The notes beneath the pieces were generated by a model. That model was not told where the DNA came from. It made no database searches and was given only the letters and a program-made list of their open reading frames with translations. Below are positions 1-8,895 of a DNA stretch of 64,000 bases, piece by piece. The position numbers were made by a program, and so were the translations under genes. Numbering within the stretch: the stretch's first letter is position 1; each line of letters begins with the position of its first letter. Origin of the DNA: Pleomorphomonas sp. NRK KF1 (GTDB lineage: Bacteria > Pseudomonadota > Alphaproteobacteria > Rhizobiales > Pleomorphomonadaceae); assembly GCF_023721755.1 (NCBI RefSeq), contig NZ_JAMDLH010000004.1, positions 1 through 64,000 of the forward strand, given 5' to 3'.

Positions 1-86
1 CACGCAGGCGCGTCACCGTCCTCTGGACCATGATCCACACCCGCCGGGCCTTCGATCCAAGCCGAAAAGCTGCTTGACTTGCGCAT
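1..86 (-). CDS. Partial ORF running off the window edge, unrecognised
   Basis: An ATG overlaps the nasA stop codon (TAATG) on the minus strand. It opens a frame of 28 codons with no stop before the window edge, beginning MRKSSSFSAWIEG. The overlap suggests a further, translationally coupled operon member. A siroheme synthase (CysG) would fit here, because nitrite reductase needs siroheme, but the visible residues do not show a CysG motif and I do not assign it. It could also be a chance open frame. Confidence 0.3.
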   Translation of the reverse strand, partial: MRKSSSFSAWIEGPAGVDHGPEDGDAPA

Positions 87-2773
87 TACTCAGCCGCCTG
101 AAGCATCATGCTTTCCAGGATGCGGCGGATCTCCGGGCGGCAGGAGCCGCAGTTGGTGCCGGCCGCCGTCGCCGCGCCCACCGCATCCACCGAACCGCAG
201 CCCGAGGCGATGGCGGCGCGGATGTCGTTGATGCCGACCGAGGCGCAGGAGCAGACGATGGCGCCCTTGTCCGCCCCGCCCTTGCCCGGCCGTCCGGCCA
301 CCACGTCGGCCCGGCGGTGCGGGTCGGCAAAACTCTGGCCGAGCTGTTCGGCCGCCCAGGCGCGAGAGACGGCAACCGGCCCTGCCGCCACATAGAGCGC
401 GGCGACAAGGCGCGTGCCCGCGAAGGCGGCCATGCGAGTCCCCGTTCGCTCATGATAGCCGATGACGTCCACCTGCGAAGGCAGGCCTGTCACCCGACGC
501 AGCCAGTTCTCCCAGCCCTCGGCAGGCTCCGAGCCGGCCAGTTCCAGCCGCCAGCCATAATCGGCGCGAGCGAGCGCCCAATAGTCGGTGCCGACACCCT
601 CGGGCTTCTTCTCGGAGACCAGGAAACCATGCAGCTCGCTGTCATGACGGCGCAGACGAACGGCGGCGTGCTTCAGCGCCGGCTGACCGGAGGTCGCGTC
701 GACACGCCCCGGAAACAGCGCATTGACGCGGGCGAGCGCCGAGGTCTCGCCCGTCCAGTGCATGGGGACGAAGAGGTTGCAACGCGCCTGCCGGTCGGTG
801 AGCAAGGCACGCACGATGACACGGCCGCCATCGGCGCTGTCGATCTCCACGAGATCGGCGTCGTCGATGCCGCAGGCCCTGGCGTCGGCCGGGTGGATCT
901 CGGCGAAGGGTTCGGCGAGGTGGGCGGACAGGCGCGGCGATTTGCCGGTGCGCGTCATGGTGTGCCAGTGGTCGCGGATGCGGCCGGTGTTGAGCACGAA
1001 GGGGAAACCCCAGTTGGTACGACGCTCGGCCTCGCCCCTCGCGGCGACGAAACGCGCCCGCCCGTCGGCATGGAAGAAGCGGCCATCGGCGAAGAAGCGG
1101 CTGCTGCCATCGGGCGGCATCGAACCGGCCGGCGCAGGCCACAGGAACGGCCGAAGACGTTCATACTCCAGGGCGTCGATGCCGGCGTGGGCGGAAATGT
1201 CGAAATCGCGCGATCCGCCGTTCTCGAAGCCGGAGAGCCCCGCGTGCTCGGCGAACACCTGGTGCGGCCCGGCATAGGCGAAGGCCTCGCCAAAGCCCAT
1301 GCGCCGGCCCACCTCGGCGAACTGCCACCAGTCGGCCCGCGCCTCGCCGGGGCCGGGGCGGAAGGCACGCTGACGGGAGATGCGCCGCTCGGAGTTGGTG
1401 ACGGTGCCGGATTTCTCGCTCCAGCCGAGCGAGGGCAGCAGCACATGGGCGAGCCGCGCCGTGTCGGTATCGCGCTGGATGTCGGAGACGACGACGAAGG
1501 GACAGGCGGCGATGGCAGAGCGCACCCGGTCGGCCTCGGGCATCGACACCACCGGATTGGTCGCCATGATCCACAGCGCCTTGATCCGGCCGTCGCCCAC
1601 CGCCTCGAACAGGTCCACCGCCTTGAGGCCCGGCTGCTCGGCAACCGCCGGCGCACGCCAGAAGCGGCCGACGCGGTCGCGGTCGTCGGCATTGTCCAGA
1701 TTCATGTGCGCCGCCAGCATGTTGGCGAGCCCGCCCACCTCGCGCCCGCCCATGGCGTTGGGCTGGCCGGTGAGCGATAGCGGCCCCATGCCGGGCCGGC
1801 CGATGCGGCCGGTCATCAGGTGGCAGTTGATGATGGCGTTGACCTTGTCGCTGCCCGACGACGACTGGTTCACCCCCTGGCTGAACAGCGTCACCACCTT
1901 TTCGGTCGAAGCGAAGCGCTCGTAGAAGGCGGCGATCTCTGCCTGCGTCAGGCCGGTGACGGCGGACAGCTCATGCGGCCCGAAGCGCCGCGCCTCGCCG
2001 AGCGCCGCGCCGAAGCCCTCGGTGTGCCAGGCCACGAAGGCCCGGTCGACATGGCCGGTGGCGTGCAGATGCGCCATCAGCCCGTTGAACAAAGCCACGT
2101 CGCCGTCCGCGCGAATGGAGAGGTGCAGATCGGCGATGTCGCTCGTCGCGGTGCGGCGCGGGTCGATCACCACCACCGCCATCTCCGGCCGCGCCGCCTT
2201 GGCCGCCGCGAGGCGCTGGTAGAGCACCGGGTGGCACCAGGCCATGTTGGAGCCGACGATCACCACGAGGTCGGCGAGCTCGATGTCCTCGTAGTTGCCC
2301 GGCACGGTGTCCGAGCCGAAGGCGCGGCGATGGCCTGCTACCGACGAGGCCATGCAGAGGCGCGAGTTGGTGTCGATGTTGGCGGCGCCGATGAAGCCCT
2401 TCATCAGCTTGTTGGCGACGTAGTAATCCTCGGTGAGCAACTGCCCGGACAGATAGAAGGCGACGGCCTCGGGACCGTGCTCGGCGATGGTCTCCTTGAA
2501 GGTGCTGGCCACGAGGTCGAGCGCCTCGTCCCAGCCGGCCTCTCGCCCGCCGACTTCCGGGTGCAGGATGCGGCCGTCATCGGTGAGCGTTTCGGCCAGC
2601 GCCGAGCCCTTGGAGCAGAGCCGGCCGAAGTTGGCGGGGTGATCGGGGTCGCCCGTGACGGTCGTCCGCCCGTCATCCTCGACACGAACGAGCACGCCGC
2701 AGCCGACGCCGCAGTAGGGACAGGTGGTGCGGGTTTCCGTGACCATATCAGGGCGAGCTCTCCGGTCAGTCAC
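86..2773 (-). CDS. nasA: Assimilatory nitrate reductase catalytic subunit with C-terminal BFD [2Fe-2S] domain
   Basis: Cytoplasmic molybdenum-bis-MGD enzyme reducing nitrate to nitrite; the last gene of the nrt-nir-nas operon. The N-terminus has the [4Fe-4S] cysteines C18, C21, C25 and C53 (TCPYCGVGCG ... LCSKG), followed by the molybdopterin oxidoreductase domain and, from about residue 590, the dinucleotide-binding domain. The last 57 residues form a BFD-like [2Fe-2S] domain with C841, C843, C875 and C878, as in the longer Nas enzymes that take electrons from a separate reductase. No NAD(P)H-dependent NasB or ferredoxin gene is seen in the cluster. The GTG start overlaps the nirD stop (GTGA). 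An in-frame ATG at 2746 (MVTETRTT) is an alternative start. Length 895 aa is typical. Confidence 0.95.
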   Translation of the reverse strand: MTDRRARPDMVTETRTTCPYCGVGCGVLVRVEDDGRTTVTGDPDHPANFGRLCSKGSALAETLTDDGRILHPEVGGREAGWDEALDLVASTFKETIAEHGPEAVAFYLSGQLLTEDYYVANKLMKGFIGAANIDTNSRLCMASSVAGHRRAFGSDTVPGNYEDIELADLVVIVGSNMAWCHPVLYQRLAAAKAARPEMAVVVIDPRRTATSDIADLHLSIRADGDVALFNGLMAHLHATGHVDRAFVAWHTEGFGAALGEARRFGPHELSAVTGLTQAEIAAFYERFASTEKVVTLFSQGVNQSSSGSDKVNAIINCHLMTGRIGRPGMGPLSLTGQPNAMGGREVGGLANMLAAHMNLDNADDRDRVGRFWRAPAVAEQPGLKAVDLFEAVGDGRIKALWIMATNPVVSMPEADRVRSAIAACPFVVVSDIQRDTDTARLAHVLLPSLGWSEKSGTVTNSERRISRQRAFRPGPGEARADWWQFAEVGRRMGFGEAFAYAGPHQVFAEHAGLSGFENGGSRDFDISAHAGIDALEYERLRPFLWPAPAGSMPPDGSSRFFADGRFFHADGRARFVAARGEAERRTNWGFPFVLNTGRIRDHWHTMTRTGKSPRLSAHLAEPFAEIHPADARACGIDDADLVEIDSADGGRVIVRALLTDRQARCNLFVPMHWTGETSALARVNALFPGRVDATSGQPALKHAAVRLRRHDSELHGFLVSEKKPEGVGTDYWALARADYGWRLELAGSEPAEGWENWLRRVTGLPSQVDVIGYHERTGTRMAAFAGTRLVAALYVAAGPVAVSRAWAAEQLGQSFADPHRRADVVAGRPGKGGADKGAIVCSCASVGINDIRAAIASGCGSVDAVGAATAAGTNCGSCRPEIRRILESMMLQAAE

Positions 2774-3099
2774 TCGGCGGCGATGCGCAGCTCGGCGAGG
2801 TCGAGCAAAAGCGTGCCGTTATCATTGCGCACGGCCATGGTGCGAACCTGACCGACGTCGGCGCCCTGCGCCGAACCGGATTCCAGGGAAATCACCCAGT
2901 TGTGCAGCGGGCACGTCACGCTGGTGCCGTGGACGATGCCCTGGCTGAGCGGCCCGCGCTTGTGCGGGCAGCTGTCCTCCATGGCGAACACCTGGTTGTC
3001 GGCGGTGCGAAACACGGCGATCCGCCCCTCCGGCGTATCGACGCAACGCGCCCCGCGAACCGGAATATCCTCAAGGCGGCCGATGGTGACCCAGGTCAT
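2770..3099 (-). CDS. nirD: Nitrite reductase small subunit, Rieske-type
   Basis: 109-aa small subunit of the cytoplasmic NADH-dependent assimilatory nitrite reductase, working with NirB. Unlike NirD versions that have lost the cluster, this one keeps all four Rieske ligands: C44-P-H46 and C63-P-L-H66. It should therefore bind a [2Fe-2S] cluster. The ATG is preceded by AGGAGAG. It lies 24 bp downstream of nirB and overlaps nasA by 4 bp, so the three are co-translated. Confidence 0.93.
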   Translation of the reverse strand: MTWVTIGRLEDIPVRGARCVDTPEGRIAVFRTADNQVFAMEDSCPHKRGPLSQGIVHGTSVTCPLHNWVISLESGSAQGADVGQVRTMAVRNDNGTLLLDLAELRIAAE

Positions 3100-3123
3100 C
3101 CTACTCTCCTGATTCTGTTGGAT

Positions 3124-5571
3124 TTACTCGGCGGCTTCGCTGAAGCCGGTGACCACCAGCGGCTTGAACTCGTGCTTGTCCTTGCCCGAGACGCGCTCGG
3201 ACCAGGGGTCGACCTGGGCGAATGTCTGGCTGAACACGAAGCGGTCGAAGTAGCCCTTGCGCTTCTCCGCATCGTCCATGATCTGGCGGCGGATCTCGTC
3301 GAGCCCGACGCGCTTGGCCCACTTGTAGATGCGTTCGAGATAGCGGCCCTGCTCGCGGTACATCTGCGTCAGCGCCACGATATGCTCCAGCGCCTCGTCC
3401 TCGGTCTTCACCTGGCCCAGCACTTCGGTGCCCTTGATCTCCAGCCCGGCCGCACCGGCGAAGTGGATCTCGAAGCCAGAGTCGACGCAGATGACGCCGA
3501 TGTCCTTGCAGGTGGCCTCGGCGCAGTTGCGCGGGCAGCCGGAGACGGCGAGCTTCAGCTTGGCCGGCGTCCACGAGCCCCACATGAACTTCTCAAGCCG
3601 GATGCCGAGGGCGGTGGAATCCTGCGTTCCGAAGCGGCACCATTCCGAGCCGACGCAGGTCTTCACCGTGCGCAGCCCCTTGGCATAGGCCTGGCCCGAG
3701 ACGAAGCCGGCCTTGCCGAGATCGGCCCAGACGGCCGGCAGATCCTCCTTCTGAATGCCCAGCAAGTCGATGCGCTGGCCGCCGGTGACCTTGACCATCG
3801 GCACCTGGAACTTGTCGACCACGTCGGCGATCGCCCTGAGTTCGGACGCCGAGGTGACGCCGCCCCACATGCGCGGCACCACCGAATAGGTGCCGTCCTT
3901 CTGGATGTTGGCGTGGACGCGCTCGTTGATGAAGCGCGACTGGTAGTCGTCGGCATATTCGTCCGGCCAGTCGCAGACGAGGTAGTAATTGAGCGCCGGC
4001 CGGCACTTGGCGCAGCCGCAAGAGGTCTTCCATTCCAGCTCCTGCATGACGGCCGGAATGGTCTTGAGCCCCTTGGCGATGATCAGGCGGCGGACGTCGT
4101 CATGGCCGAGGTCGGTGCAGTCGCACATCGGCGTCACGGCCGCCGGGTTGTAGCGGTCGCCCAGCGTCAGCTTCATCAATTGTTCGACGAGGCCGGTGCA
4201 GTTGCCGCAGGAGGCCGAGGCTTTGGTGTGCGCCCGCACCTCGTTGAGAGTCGTCAGGCCCTTGCCCGTGATGGTCGAGGTGATCTTGCCCTTGCAGACG
4301 CCGTTGCAGCCGCAGATTTCCGCGTCATCGGGCAAGGCTGCAACGGCCGCCATAGGGTCCAGGGGCGCCCCTCCCTGGAACGACTGGCCGAAGATCAGCG
4401 TGTCGCGCATGGTCGAGACGTCGCTGCCCTTCTTCATCAGGTCGAAGAACCACGAGCCGTCGGCCGTGTCGCCATAGAGCACCGTGCCGACGATGCGATT
4501 GTCCTTCAGCACCAGTCGCTTGTAGACGCCGGCCGAGGCGTCGCGCAGCACGATCTCCTCGCGGTCCGGCGCCTCGGCGAAATCGCCGGCCGAGAACAGG
4601 TTGATGCCGGTGACCTTCAGCTTGGTATTGGTCACCGAGCCCTGATACTCCGCCGAACCGCCGGCCAGGCGATCGGCCAGCGCCCTGGCGCTCTCGTAGA
4701 GCGGCGCGACGAGGCCGTAGCAGACGCCGCGATGCTCGGCGCATTCGCCGAGGGCGAAGATATCAGGATCCGACGTGGTCATGCCGTCGTCGACGACGAT
4801 GCCGCGATTGACCTCCAATCCGGCGGCGCGGGCCAACGTCGAATTGGGCCGGATGCCGACCGCCATCACCACCATCTCGCCGGGGATGATCCGGCCGTCG
4901 TCGAGCTCGATGCCCTCCACCTTGTCGGTGCCGAGGATCGCCTTGGTGTTGGCCTTGGTGATGATGTCGATGCCCCGGTCATCAAGCGCCTTCTTCAGCA
5001 TGTAGGCGGCCGGCGGGTCGAGCTGCCGCTCCATGATGGTCGGCATCAGGTGGATGACGGTGACCTCCATGCCCTGGCGCTTCAGGCCATAGGCGGCCTC
5101 GAGGCCGAGAAGGCCGCCGCCGATGACGATGGCGCGGCCGCCCTTCCGGGCGATCTCCAGCATGCGGTCGACGTCGTCGAGGTCGCGATAGGCGAGCACG
5201 CCGGAGAGCTGATGGCCGGGCACCGGGATGATGATCGGCGTCGATCCCGTGGCGATCACCAGCTTGTCGTAGGTGGCGGAGCGGCCGTCAGCGGCGGTGA
5301 CCTTGCGGCTTTCCCGATCGATCTCGGTGACGCGGGCGCCCTTCAAGAGCGTCACGCCGTTGCGGGCATACCAGGCGTCGTCGTGGATGACGATGTCGTC
5401 AAAGCTCTTCTCGCCCGAGAGCACCGGCGACAGCATGATGCGGTCGTAGTTCACGCGCGGTTCGGCGTTGAAGATGGTGACGTCATAGGCGCCGGGCGCC
5501 TTCTCGAACAGCTCTTCCAGCATGCGGCCGGGGGCCATGCCGTTGCCGATGATGACGAGTTTCTCGGTCAT
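3124..5571 (-). CDS. nirB: NADH-dependent assimilatory nitrite reductase large subunit
   Basis: 815-aa flavo-siroheme enzyme reducing nitrite to ammonium in the cytoplasm. Order of domains: FAD/NAD(P)-binding pyridine-nucleotide disulfide oxidoreductase (start VIIGNGMAPGRML, second Rossmann site IGGGLLGLEAAYG); two BFD-type [2Fe-2S] modules around residues 415-540 (CGCNGVCKG...CGNC and CDCTD...CGCAKC); ferredoxin-like half domain; siroheme/[4Fe-4S] domain with CVGSEWC and SGCPRNCAEATC. The 6-bp gap after nrtD shows co-transcription with the uptake genes. Full length for the family. Confidence 0.95.
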   Translation of the reverse strand: MTEKLVIIGNGMAPGRMLEELFEKAPGAYDVTIFNAEPRVNYDRIMLSPVLSGEKSFDDIVIHDDAWYARNGVTLLKGARVTEIDRESRKVTAADGRSATYDKLVIATGSTPIIIPVPGHQLSGVLAYRDLDDVDRMLEIARKGGRAIVIGGGLLGLEAAYGLKRQGMEVTVIHLMPTIMERQLDPPAAYMLKKALDDRGIDIITKANTKAILGTDKVEGIELDDGRIIPGEMVVMAVGIRPNSTLARAAGLEVNRGIVVDDGMTTSDPDIFALGECAEHRGVCYGLVAPLYESARALADRLAGGSAEYQGSVTNTKLKVTGINLFSAGDFAEAPDREEIVLRDASAGVYKRLVLKDNRIVGTVLYGDTADGSWFFDLMKKGSDVSTMRDTLIFGQSFQGGAPLDPMAAVAALPDDAEICGCNGVCKGKITSTITGKGLTTLNEVRAHTKASASCGNCTGLVEQLMKLTLGDRYNPAAVTPMCDCTDLGHDDVRRLIIAKGLKTIPAVMQELEWKTSCGCAKCRPALNYYLVCDWPDEYADDYQSRFINERVHANIQKDGTYSVVPRMWGGVTSASELRAIADVVDKFQVPMVKVTGGQRIDLLGIQKEDLPAVWADLGKAGFVSGQAYAKGLRTVKTCVGSEWCRFGTQDSTALGIRLEKFMWGSWTPAKLKLAVSGCPRNCAEATCKDIGVICVDSGFEIHFAGAAGLEIKGTEVLGQVKTEDEALEHIVALTQMYREQGRYLERIYKWAKRVGLDEIRRQIMDDAEKRKGYFDRFVFSQTFAQVDPWSERVSGKDKHEFKPLVVTGFSEAAE

Positions 5572-5577
5572 TATGGC

Positions 5578-6375
5578 TTACTCCGCGGCTTCGACGAAGC
5601 GGTGGCGCTCGTAGAGGAACTTCAGTACGGCCTGCCGGCACCTGAGGTAGGACCTGTCGGACGCCAGGGCGATGCGGTCGCGCGGCCGGGGGATCGGCAC
5701 CTCCAGCACCTCGCCGATGTGGGCCGCCGGGCCGTTGGTCATCATGACGATGCGGTCGGAGAGCAGCACCGCCTCGTCGACGTCATGGGTGATCATGATC
5801 ATCGTGTTGCCGAGGCGGGCATGGATATCCATCACCGCGTCCTGCAGGTGGGCGCGGGTCAGCGCATCGAGCGCGCCGAACGGCTCGTCGAGCAGCAGGA
5901 TCTTCGGCTCCATGGCAAGCGCGCGGGCGATGCCGACGCGCTGCTTCATGCCGCCGGAGATCTCGGCCGGCCGCTTGTCCCCGGCGTGGGCCATCTGCAC
6001 CAGATCGAGGTTGTGCATCACCCAGTCGTGCCGCTCGGCCCGGCTCTTCCGGCCGGCGAACACCTTGGACACCGCGAGGTTGACGTTCTCGTAGACGCTG
6101 AGCCACGGCAGCAGCGAATGGTTCTGGAACACCACGGCGCGCTCGGGGCCGGGCTCGTTCACCTCGCGTCCTTCGAGGAGGATCGCCCCGGCCGTGACCG
6201 GCGTCAGCCCGGCGACGAGGTTGAGCAGAGTCGACTTGCCGCAGCCCGAGTGGCCGATGATGGAGACGAACTCGCCCTTGTCGATGGTCAGCGTGATGTC
6301 GGCGAGCACATGGGTGGCGACACCGCCACGCTCGAAGCTCTTGTCGATGTGGTCGATTTTCAGGTAGGCGCTCAT
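5578..6375 (-). CDS. nrtD: Nitrate/nitrite ABC transporter ATP-binding protein
   Basis: 265-aa ABC ATPase energising nitrate import at the inner face of the membrane with NrtB. Walker A GHSGCGKST lies at residues 41-49, the signature reads SGGMKQR, and Walker B is LLLDEP followed by FGALDALTR, the typical NitT/TauT-family D-loop. The H-loop is MITHDVDEAV. Only the short NrtD-type ATPase is present; no NrtC-like fusion to a substrate-binding domain is seen. It lies between nrtB (13-bp gap) and nirB. Confidence 0.92.
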   Translation of the reverse strand: MSAYLKIDHIDKSFERGGVATHVLADITLTIDKGEFVSIIGHSGCGKSTLLNLVAGLTPVTAGAILLEGREVNEPGPERAVVFQNHSLLPWLSVYENVNLAVSKVFAGRKSRAERHDWVMHNLDLVQMAHAGDKRPAEISGGMKQRVGIARALAMEPKILLLDEPFGALDALTRAHLQDAVMDIHARLGNTMIMITHDVDEAVLLSDRIVMMTNGPAAHIGEVLEVPIPRPRDRIALASDRSYLRCRQAVLKFLYERHRFVEAAE

Positions 6376-6388
6376 GTCCGGGCCCTCC

Positions 6389-7282
6389 TCAGGCGGCTGC
6401 GCTGGTGCGGGCGACGACGCGCCCCAGGAGGGCCACCAGCTTGTCGAGCACGAAGCCGGTGACGCCGATGTAGACGAGCGCCACGATGATGTCGGGAAGG
6501 CGCGACGAGTTCCACGCGTCCCAGATGAAGAAGCCGATGCCGACGCCGCCGGTCAGCATTTCCGCCGCGACGATGGCGAGCCACGAGAGACCGATGCCGA
6601 TCCTGAGGCCGGTGAAGATGTAGGGCGCCGCCGCCGGCAGCATGATGCGCAGGAAGAACTCCAGCTGGTTCAGCCGCAGCACGCGGGCGACGTTGCGATA
6701 GTCCTCGGGAATGTTGCGCACGCCGACGGCGGTGTTGATGATCACCGGCCAGATCGAGGTGATGAAGATCACGAAGATGGCCGAGGGGTTGCTGTCCTGA
6801 AAGGCGGCGAGCGACAGCGGCAACCAGGCGAGCGGAGGCACCGTCCTCAGGATTTGGAAGATCGGGTCGAGGCCGCGCATCGCCCACACCGACTGGCCGA
6901 TCAGCGCACCGATCGCCACGCCGACCACGGCGGCGAGGCCGAAGCCGATGCCGACGCGTTCAAGCGAGATCAGCACGCGCCAGGCGAGGCCGATGTCCTG
7001 CGAGCCATATTCGAAGAAGGGATAGGCGATCAGGTCGTAGCTGTCGGTCCAGATCTGCGACGGCGGCGGCAGCGACGCGCCCGGCCCCGAGCAGCTGACC
7101 TGCCAGACGGCGAGCAGCACCAACAAGACGATGACGGGCGGAATGACGTTGCGGGCGAGGCTCGCGGCGGTGCGGCCGGCATCGAACCGGCTCGCCGGCG
7201 CGCGGCCGAGCGGCACGACCTTGCCCGGCTCGGCCGGTCGGCCGACGGCTTCGATCGGTGCCTTTCTGGCGGTGGCAGTCAT
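6389..7282 (-). CDS. nrtB: Nitrate/nitrite ABC transporter permease
   Basis: 297-aa BPD-type inner-membrane permease. After a polar N-terminus of about 45 residues come hydrophobic segments from VIPPVIVLLVLLAVW onward. The EAA-like cytoplasmic loop is in the region NIPEDYRNVARVLRLNQ. The family and the neighbours (nrtA upstream, nrtD downstream) indicate nitrate/nitrite uptake. ATG start; 27 bp after nrtA. Confidence 0.92.
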   Translation of the reverse strand: MTATARKAPIEAVGRPAEPGKVVPLGRAPASRFDAGRTAASLARNVIPPVIVLLVLLAVWQVSCSGPGASLPPPSQIWTDSYDLIAYPFFEYGSQDIGLAWRVLISLERVGIGFGLAAVVGVAIGALIGQSVWAMRGLDPIFQILRTVPPLAWLPLSLAAFQDSNPSAIFVIFITSIWPVIINTAVGVRNIPEDYRNVARVLRLNQLEFFLRIMLPAAAPYIFTGLRIGIGLSWLAIVAAEMLTGGVGIGFFIWDAWNSSRLPDIIVALVYIGVTGFVLDKLVALLGRVVARTSAAA

Positions 7283-7309
7283 GGGGCTGTCTCCGATGGG
7301 TTGGAAGGC

Positions 7310-8593
7310 TCAGGCAAGGGCCTTGATGGCAAGGCTCGCGAGATAGGTCTGCGGGTTTTCCGGGTCGAAGACCTTGCCGTCGAAGAAGGTCTCGACGCCG
7401 CGCGAAGTGCTCTGGGGTATGTCGGCGGCGGCGATGACCAGCTCCTTGGCCGCCGCGCGCCAGAGATCCTCACGGTTGACCTTGTCGACCAGCGCCGCGA
7501 TATCGGTATCGGCCGGCATGTAGCCCCAGCGGACGTTCTCGGTCAGGAACCAGGCGTCGTGGCTCTTGAAGGGATAGGAGGCGTGGTCCTTCCAGAACTT
7601 CATCTCCAGGCCGGTGTTCTCCTCGACGCGGCCGTTGCCGTAGTTGATGTTGCCCTTGAGGCGGCCGAGCACGTCCTTCGGCGGCACGTTGAACCACTGC
7701 CGCTTGCCGAGGATCGCCGCCATCTCCTCCTTGTTGTCCATGCTGTCGGCCCACTGCTGGGCCTCCATCACCGCCATCAAGAGCGCCCTGGTGGCGTTCG
7801 GATTGGACTCGACCCAGTCGGTGCGCATCCCCAGAGCCTTTTCCGGGTGCCCCTTCCACAGCTCGCCGGTGGTGCAGGCGGTGAAGCCGATGTCCTGGTT
7901 GACCAGTTGCTCGTTCCACGGCTCGCCGACGCAGAAGGCGTCCATGTTGCCGACCTTCATGTTGGCGACCATCTGCGGCGGCGGCACCACGATGGTGGAA
8001 ACGTCCTTGTCGGGATCGATGCCACCGGCCGCCAGCCAGTAGCGGAGCCAGAGGTCGTGGGTGCCGCCGGGGAAGGTCATCGCCACCTTCACCTCGCCGC
8101 CGGCCGCCTTCTTGGCCGCGAAGGCCTCCTTGAGCTTGCCGGCATCGAGGCCGACGCCGGTGCCGGCGTATTCCTTGGCCGCCGAGATGCCCTGGCTGTC
8201 GAGGTTGAGCCGGGCGATGATGGACATCGGCACCGGTATGTTGTTCTGCGTCACCGCGCCGGCCGAGATCAGGTAGGGCATCGGCGTCAGGATGTGGGCG
8301 CCGTCGATGCCGTTCGAGGCACCGCCGAGCACCAGGTTGTCGCGCGTGGCGCCCCAGGACGCCTGCTTCAGCACCTCGACGTCCGGCAGGCCGTATTTGG
8401 CGAACAGCCCCTTCTCCTTGGCGACGATCAGCGGCGCCGCGTCGGTCAGCGCGATATAGCCGAGCTTGACGCCGGTCACTTCCGGGCCGGCCGTCGCGGC
8501 GAAGGCGCCGGATGGAAAGGCGGTGCGGACGGCGCCGAGCAGCGCCACCGTGGCGGAGGTCTTCAGGAAGGAGCGCCGGGAGATATCGGTCAT
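7310..8593 (-). CDS. nrtA: Nitrate/nitrite ABC transporter substrate-binding protein, Tat-exported
   Basis: 427-aa periplasmic binding protein of the NrtA/CmpA family. The N-terminus has a twin-arginine signal (ISRRSFLKTSATVALLGAV) ending near AFA, so it is probably exported folded by Tat. The mature part contains ASNGIDGAHILTPMPYLIS and the GEPWNEQL segment typical of NrtA. It is the first structural gene of the operon; its transcription should be controlled by the sigma-54 promoter and the NasT-responsive leader just upstream. Confidence 0.93.
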   Translation of the reverse strand: MTDISRRSFLKTSATVALLGAVRTAFPSGAFAATAGPEVTGVKLGYIALTDAAPLIVAKEKGLFAKYGLPDVEVLKQASWGATRDNLVLGGASNGIDGAHILTPMPYLISAGAVTQNNIPVPMSIIARLNLDSQGISAAKEYAGTGVGLDAGKLKEAFAAKKAAGGEVKVAMTFPGGTHDLWLRYWLAAGGIDPDKDVSTIVVPPPQMVANMKVGNMDAFCVGEPWNEQLVNQDIGFTACTTGELWKGHPEKALGMRTDWVESNPNATRALLMAVMEAQQWADSMDNKEEMAAILGKRQWFNVPPKDVLGRLKGNINYGNGRVEENTGLEMKFWKDHASYPFKSHDAWFLTENVRWGYMPADTDIAALVDKVNREDLWRAAAKELVIAAADIPQSTSRGVETFFDGKVFDPENPQTYLASLAIKALA

Positions 8594-8626
8594 GGAATGC
8601 CCTCGAATTGGCGGAGCCTGAACAAC

Positions 8627-8690
8627 AAAAAACGCCGCGAAGCCGAGCCGGTCGTGGGATGGGAGGATCCCGCCAGCAGGAGCTTGCGAC
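8627..8690 (-). terminator. Intrinsic terminator in the nrtA leader, candidate NasT-regulated attenuator
   Basis: On the minus strand, GTCGCAAGC (8690-8682) can pair with GCTTCGCGGC (8643-8634) with one bulged C, followed by six T (8632-8627). An inner stem GGGAT/ATCCC lies inside the loop. It sits between the two ANTAR-type hairpins and the nrtA start, where a NasT-controlled terminator is expected. Pairing was found by eye. Confidence 0.75.
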
Positions 8691-8710
8691 GTCGATGTCG
8701 GATGGATGTT

Positions 8711-8730
8711 GTGCGCTACAGAGCGCCCAC
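8711..8730 (-). promoter_or_regulatory. ANTAR-type leader hairpin P2
   Basis: Minus-strand stem GTG/CAC plus GCGC/GCGC with one bulged G encloses the hexaloop TCTGTA. It has the G at loop position 4 typical of ANTAR targets but T rather than the usual A at position 1. It lies 2 nt after hairpin P1, the tandem arrangement recognised by NasT/EutV-type proteins. Confidence 0.6.
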
Positions 8731-8732
8731 CT

Positions 8733-8758
8733 GCCTTCAGGTCGCCGTTGACCGAGGC
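8733..8758 (-). promoter_or_regulatory. ANTAR-type leader hairpin P1
   Basis: Minus-strand stem GGTC/GACC, extended by GCCT/AGGC, encloses hexaloop AACGGC. Loop positions A1 and G4 match the published ANTAR-target consensus. It begins about 1-2 nt after the transcription start expected from the sigma-54 promoter, so the transcript would start almost directly with this hairpin. Confidence 0.7.
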
Positions 8759-8769
8759 AAGTCTATAAA

Positions 8770-8785
8770 AGCAACGGCCGTGCCA
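8770..8785 (-). promoter_or_regulatory. Sigma-54 (RpoN) promoter of the nrtA-nasA operon
   Basis: The minus strand reads TGGCACG-GCCG-TTGCT, an exact match to the sigma-54 consensus TGGCACG-N4-TTGCW, with GG and GC 10 nt apart. Predicted start near 8759. This implies nitrogen control through NtrC as well as nitrate control through NasST. The enhancer-binding site was not identified; it may lie within nasS. Confidence 0.85.
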
Positions 8786-8895
8786 CCTTGGCCTAGAATG
8801 GAATGGTTCTTGTTTTCAAAGGCATTTTGATAACCGGAGCATCCGCCGCCCAATCTCGCGCCCTACGACATTCTGCTTAAAAGGACGGCGGTCGC

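Noticed and set aside
2902-6462. Very long plus-strand open frame (over 1,180 codons) opposite nirD-nirB-nrtD
   Set aside because: It lies antisense to clearly conserved genes and its translation is rich in D, H, R, G and L without domains. It arises from strong GC bias at third positions.
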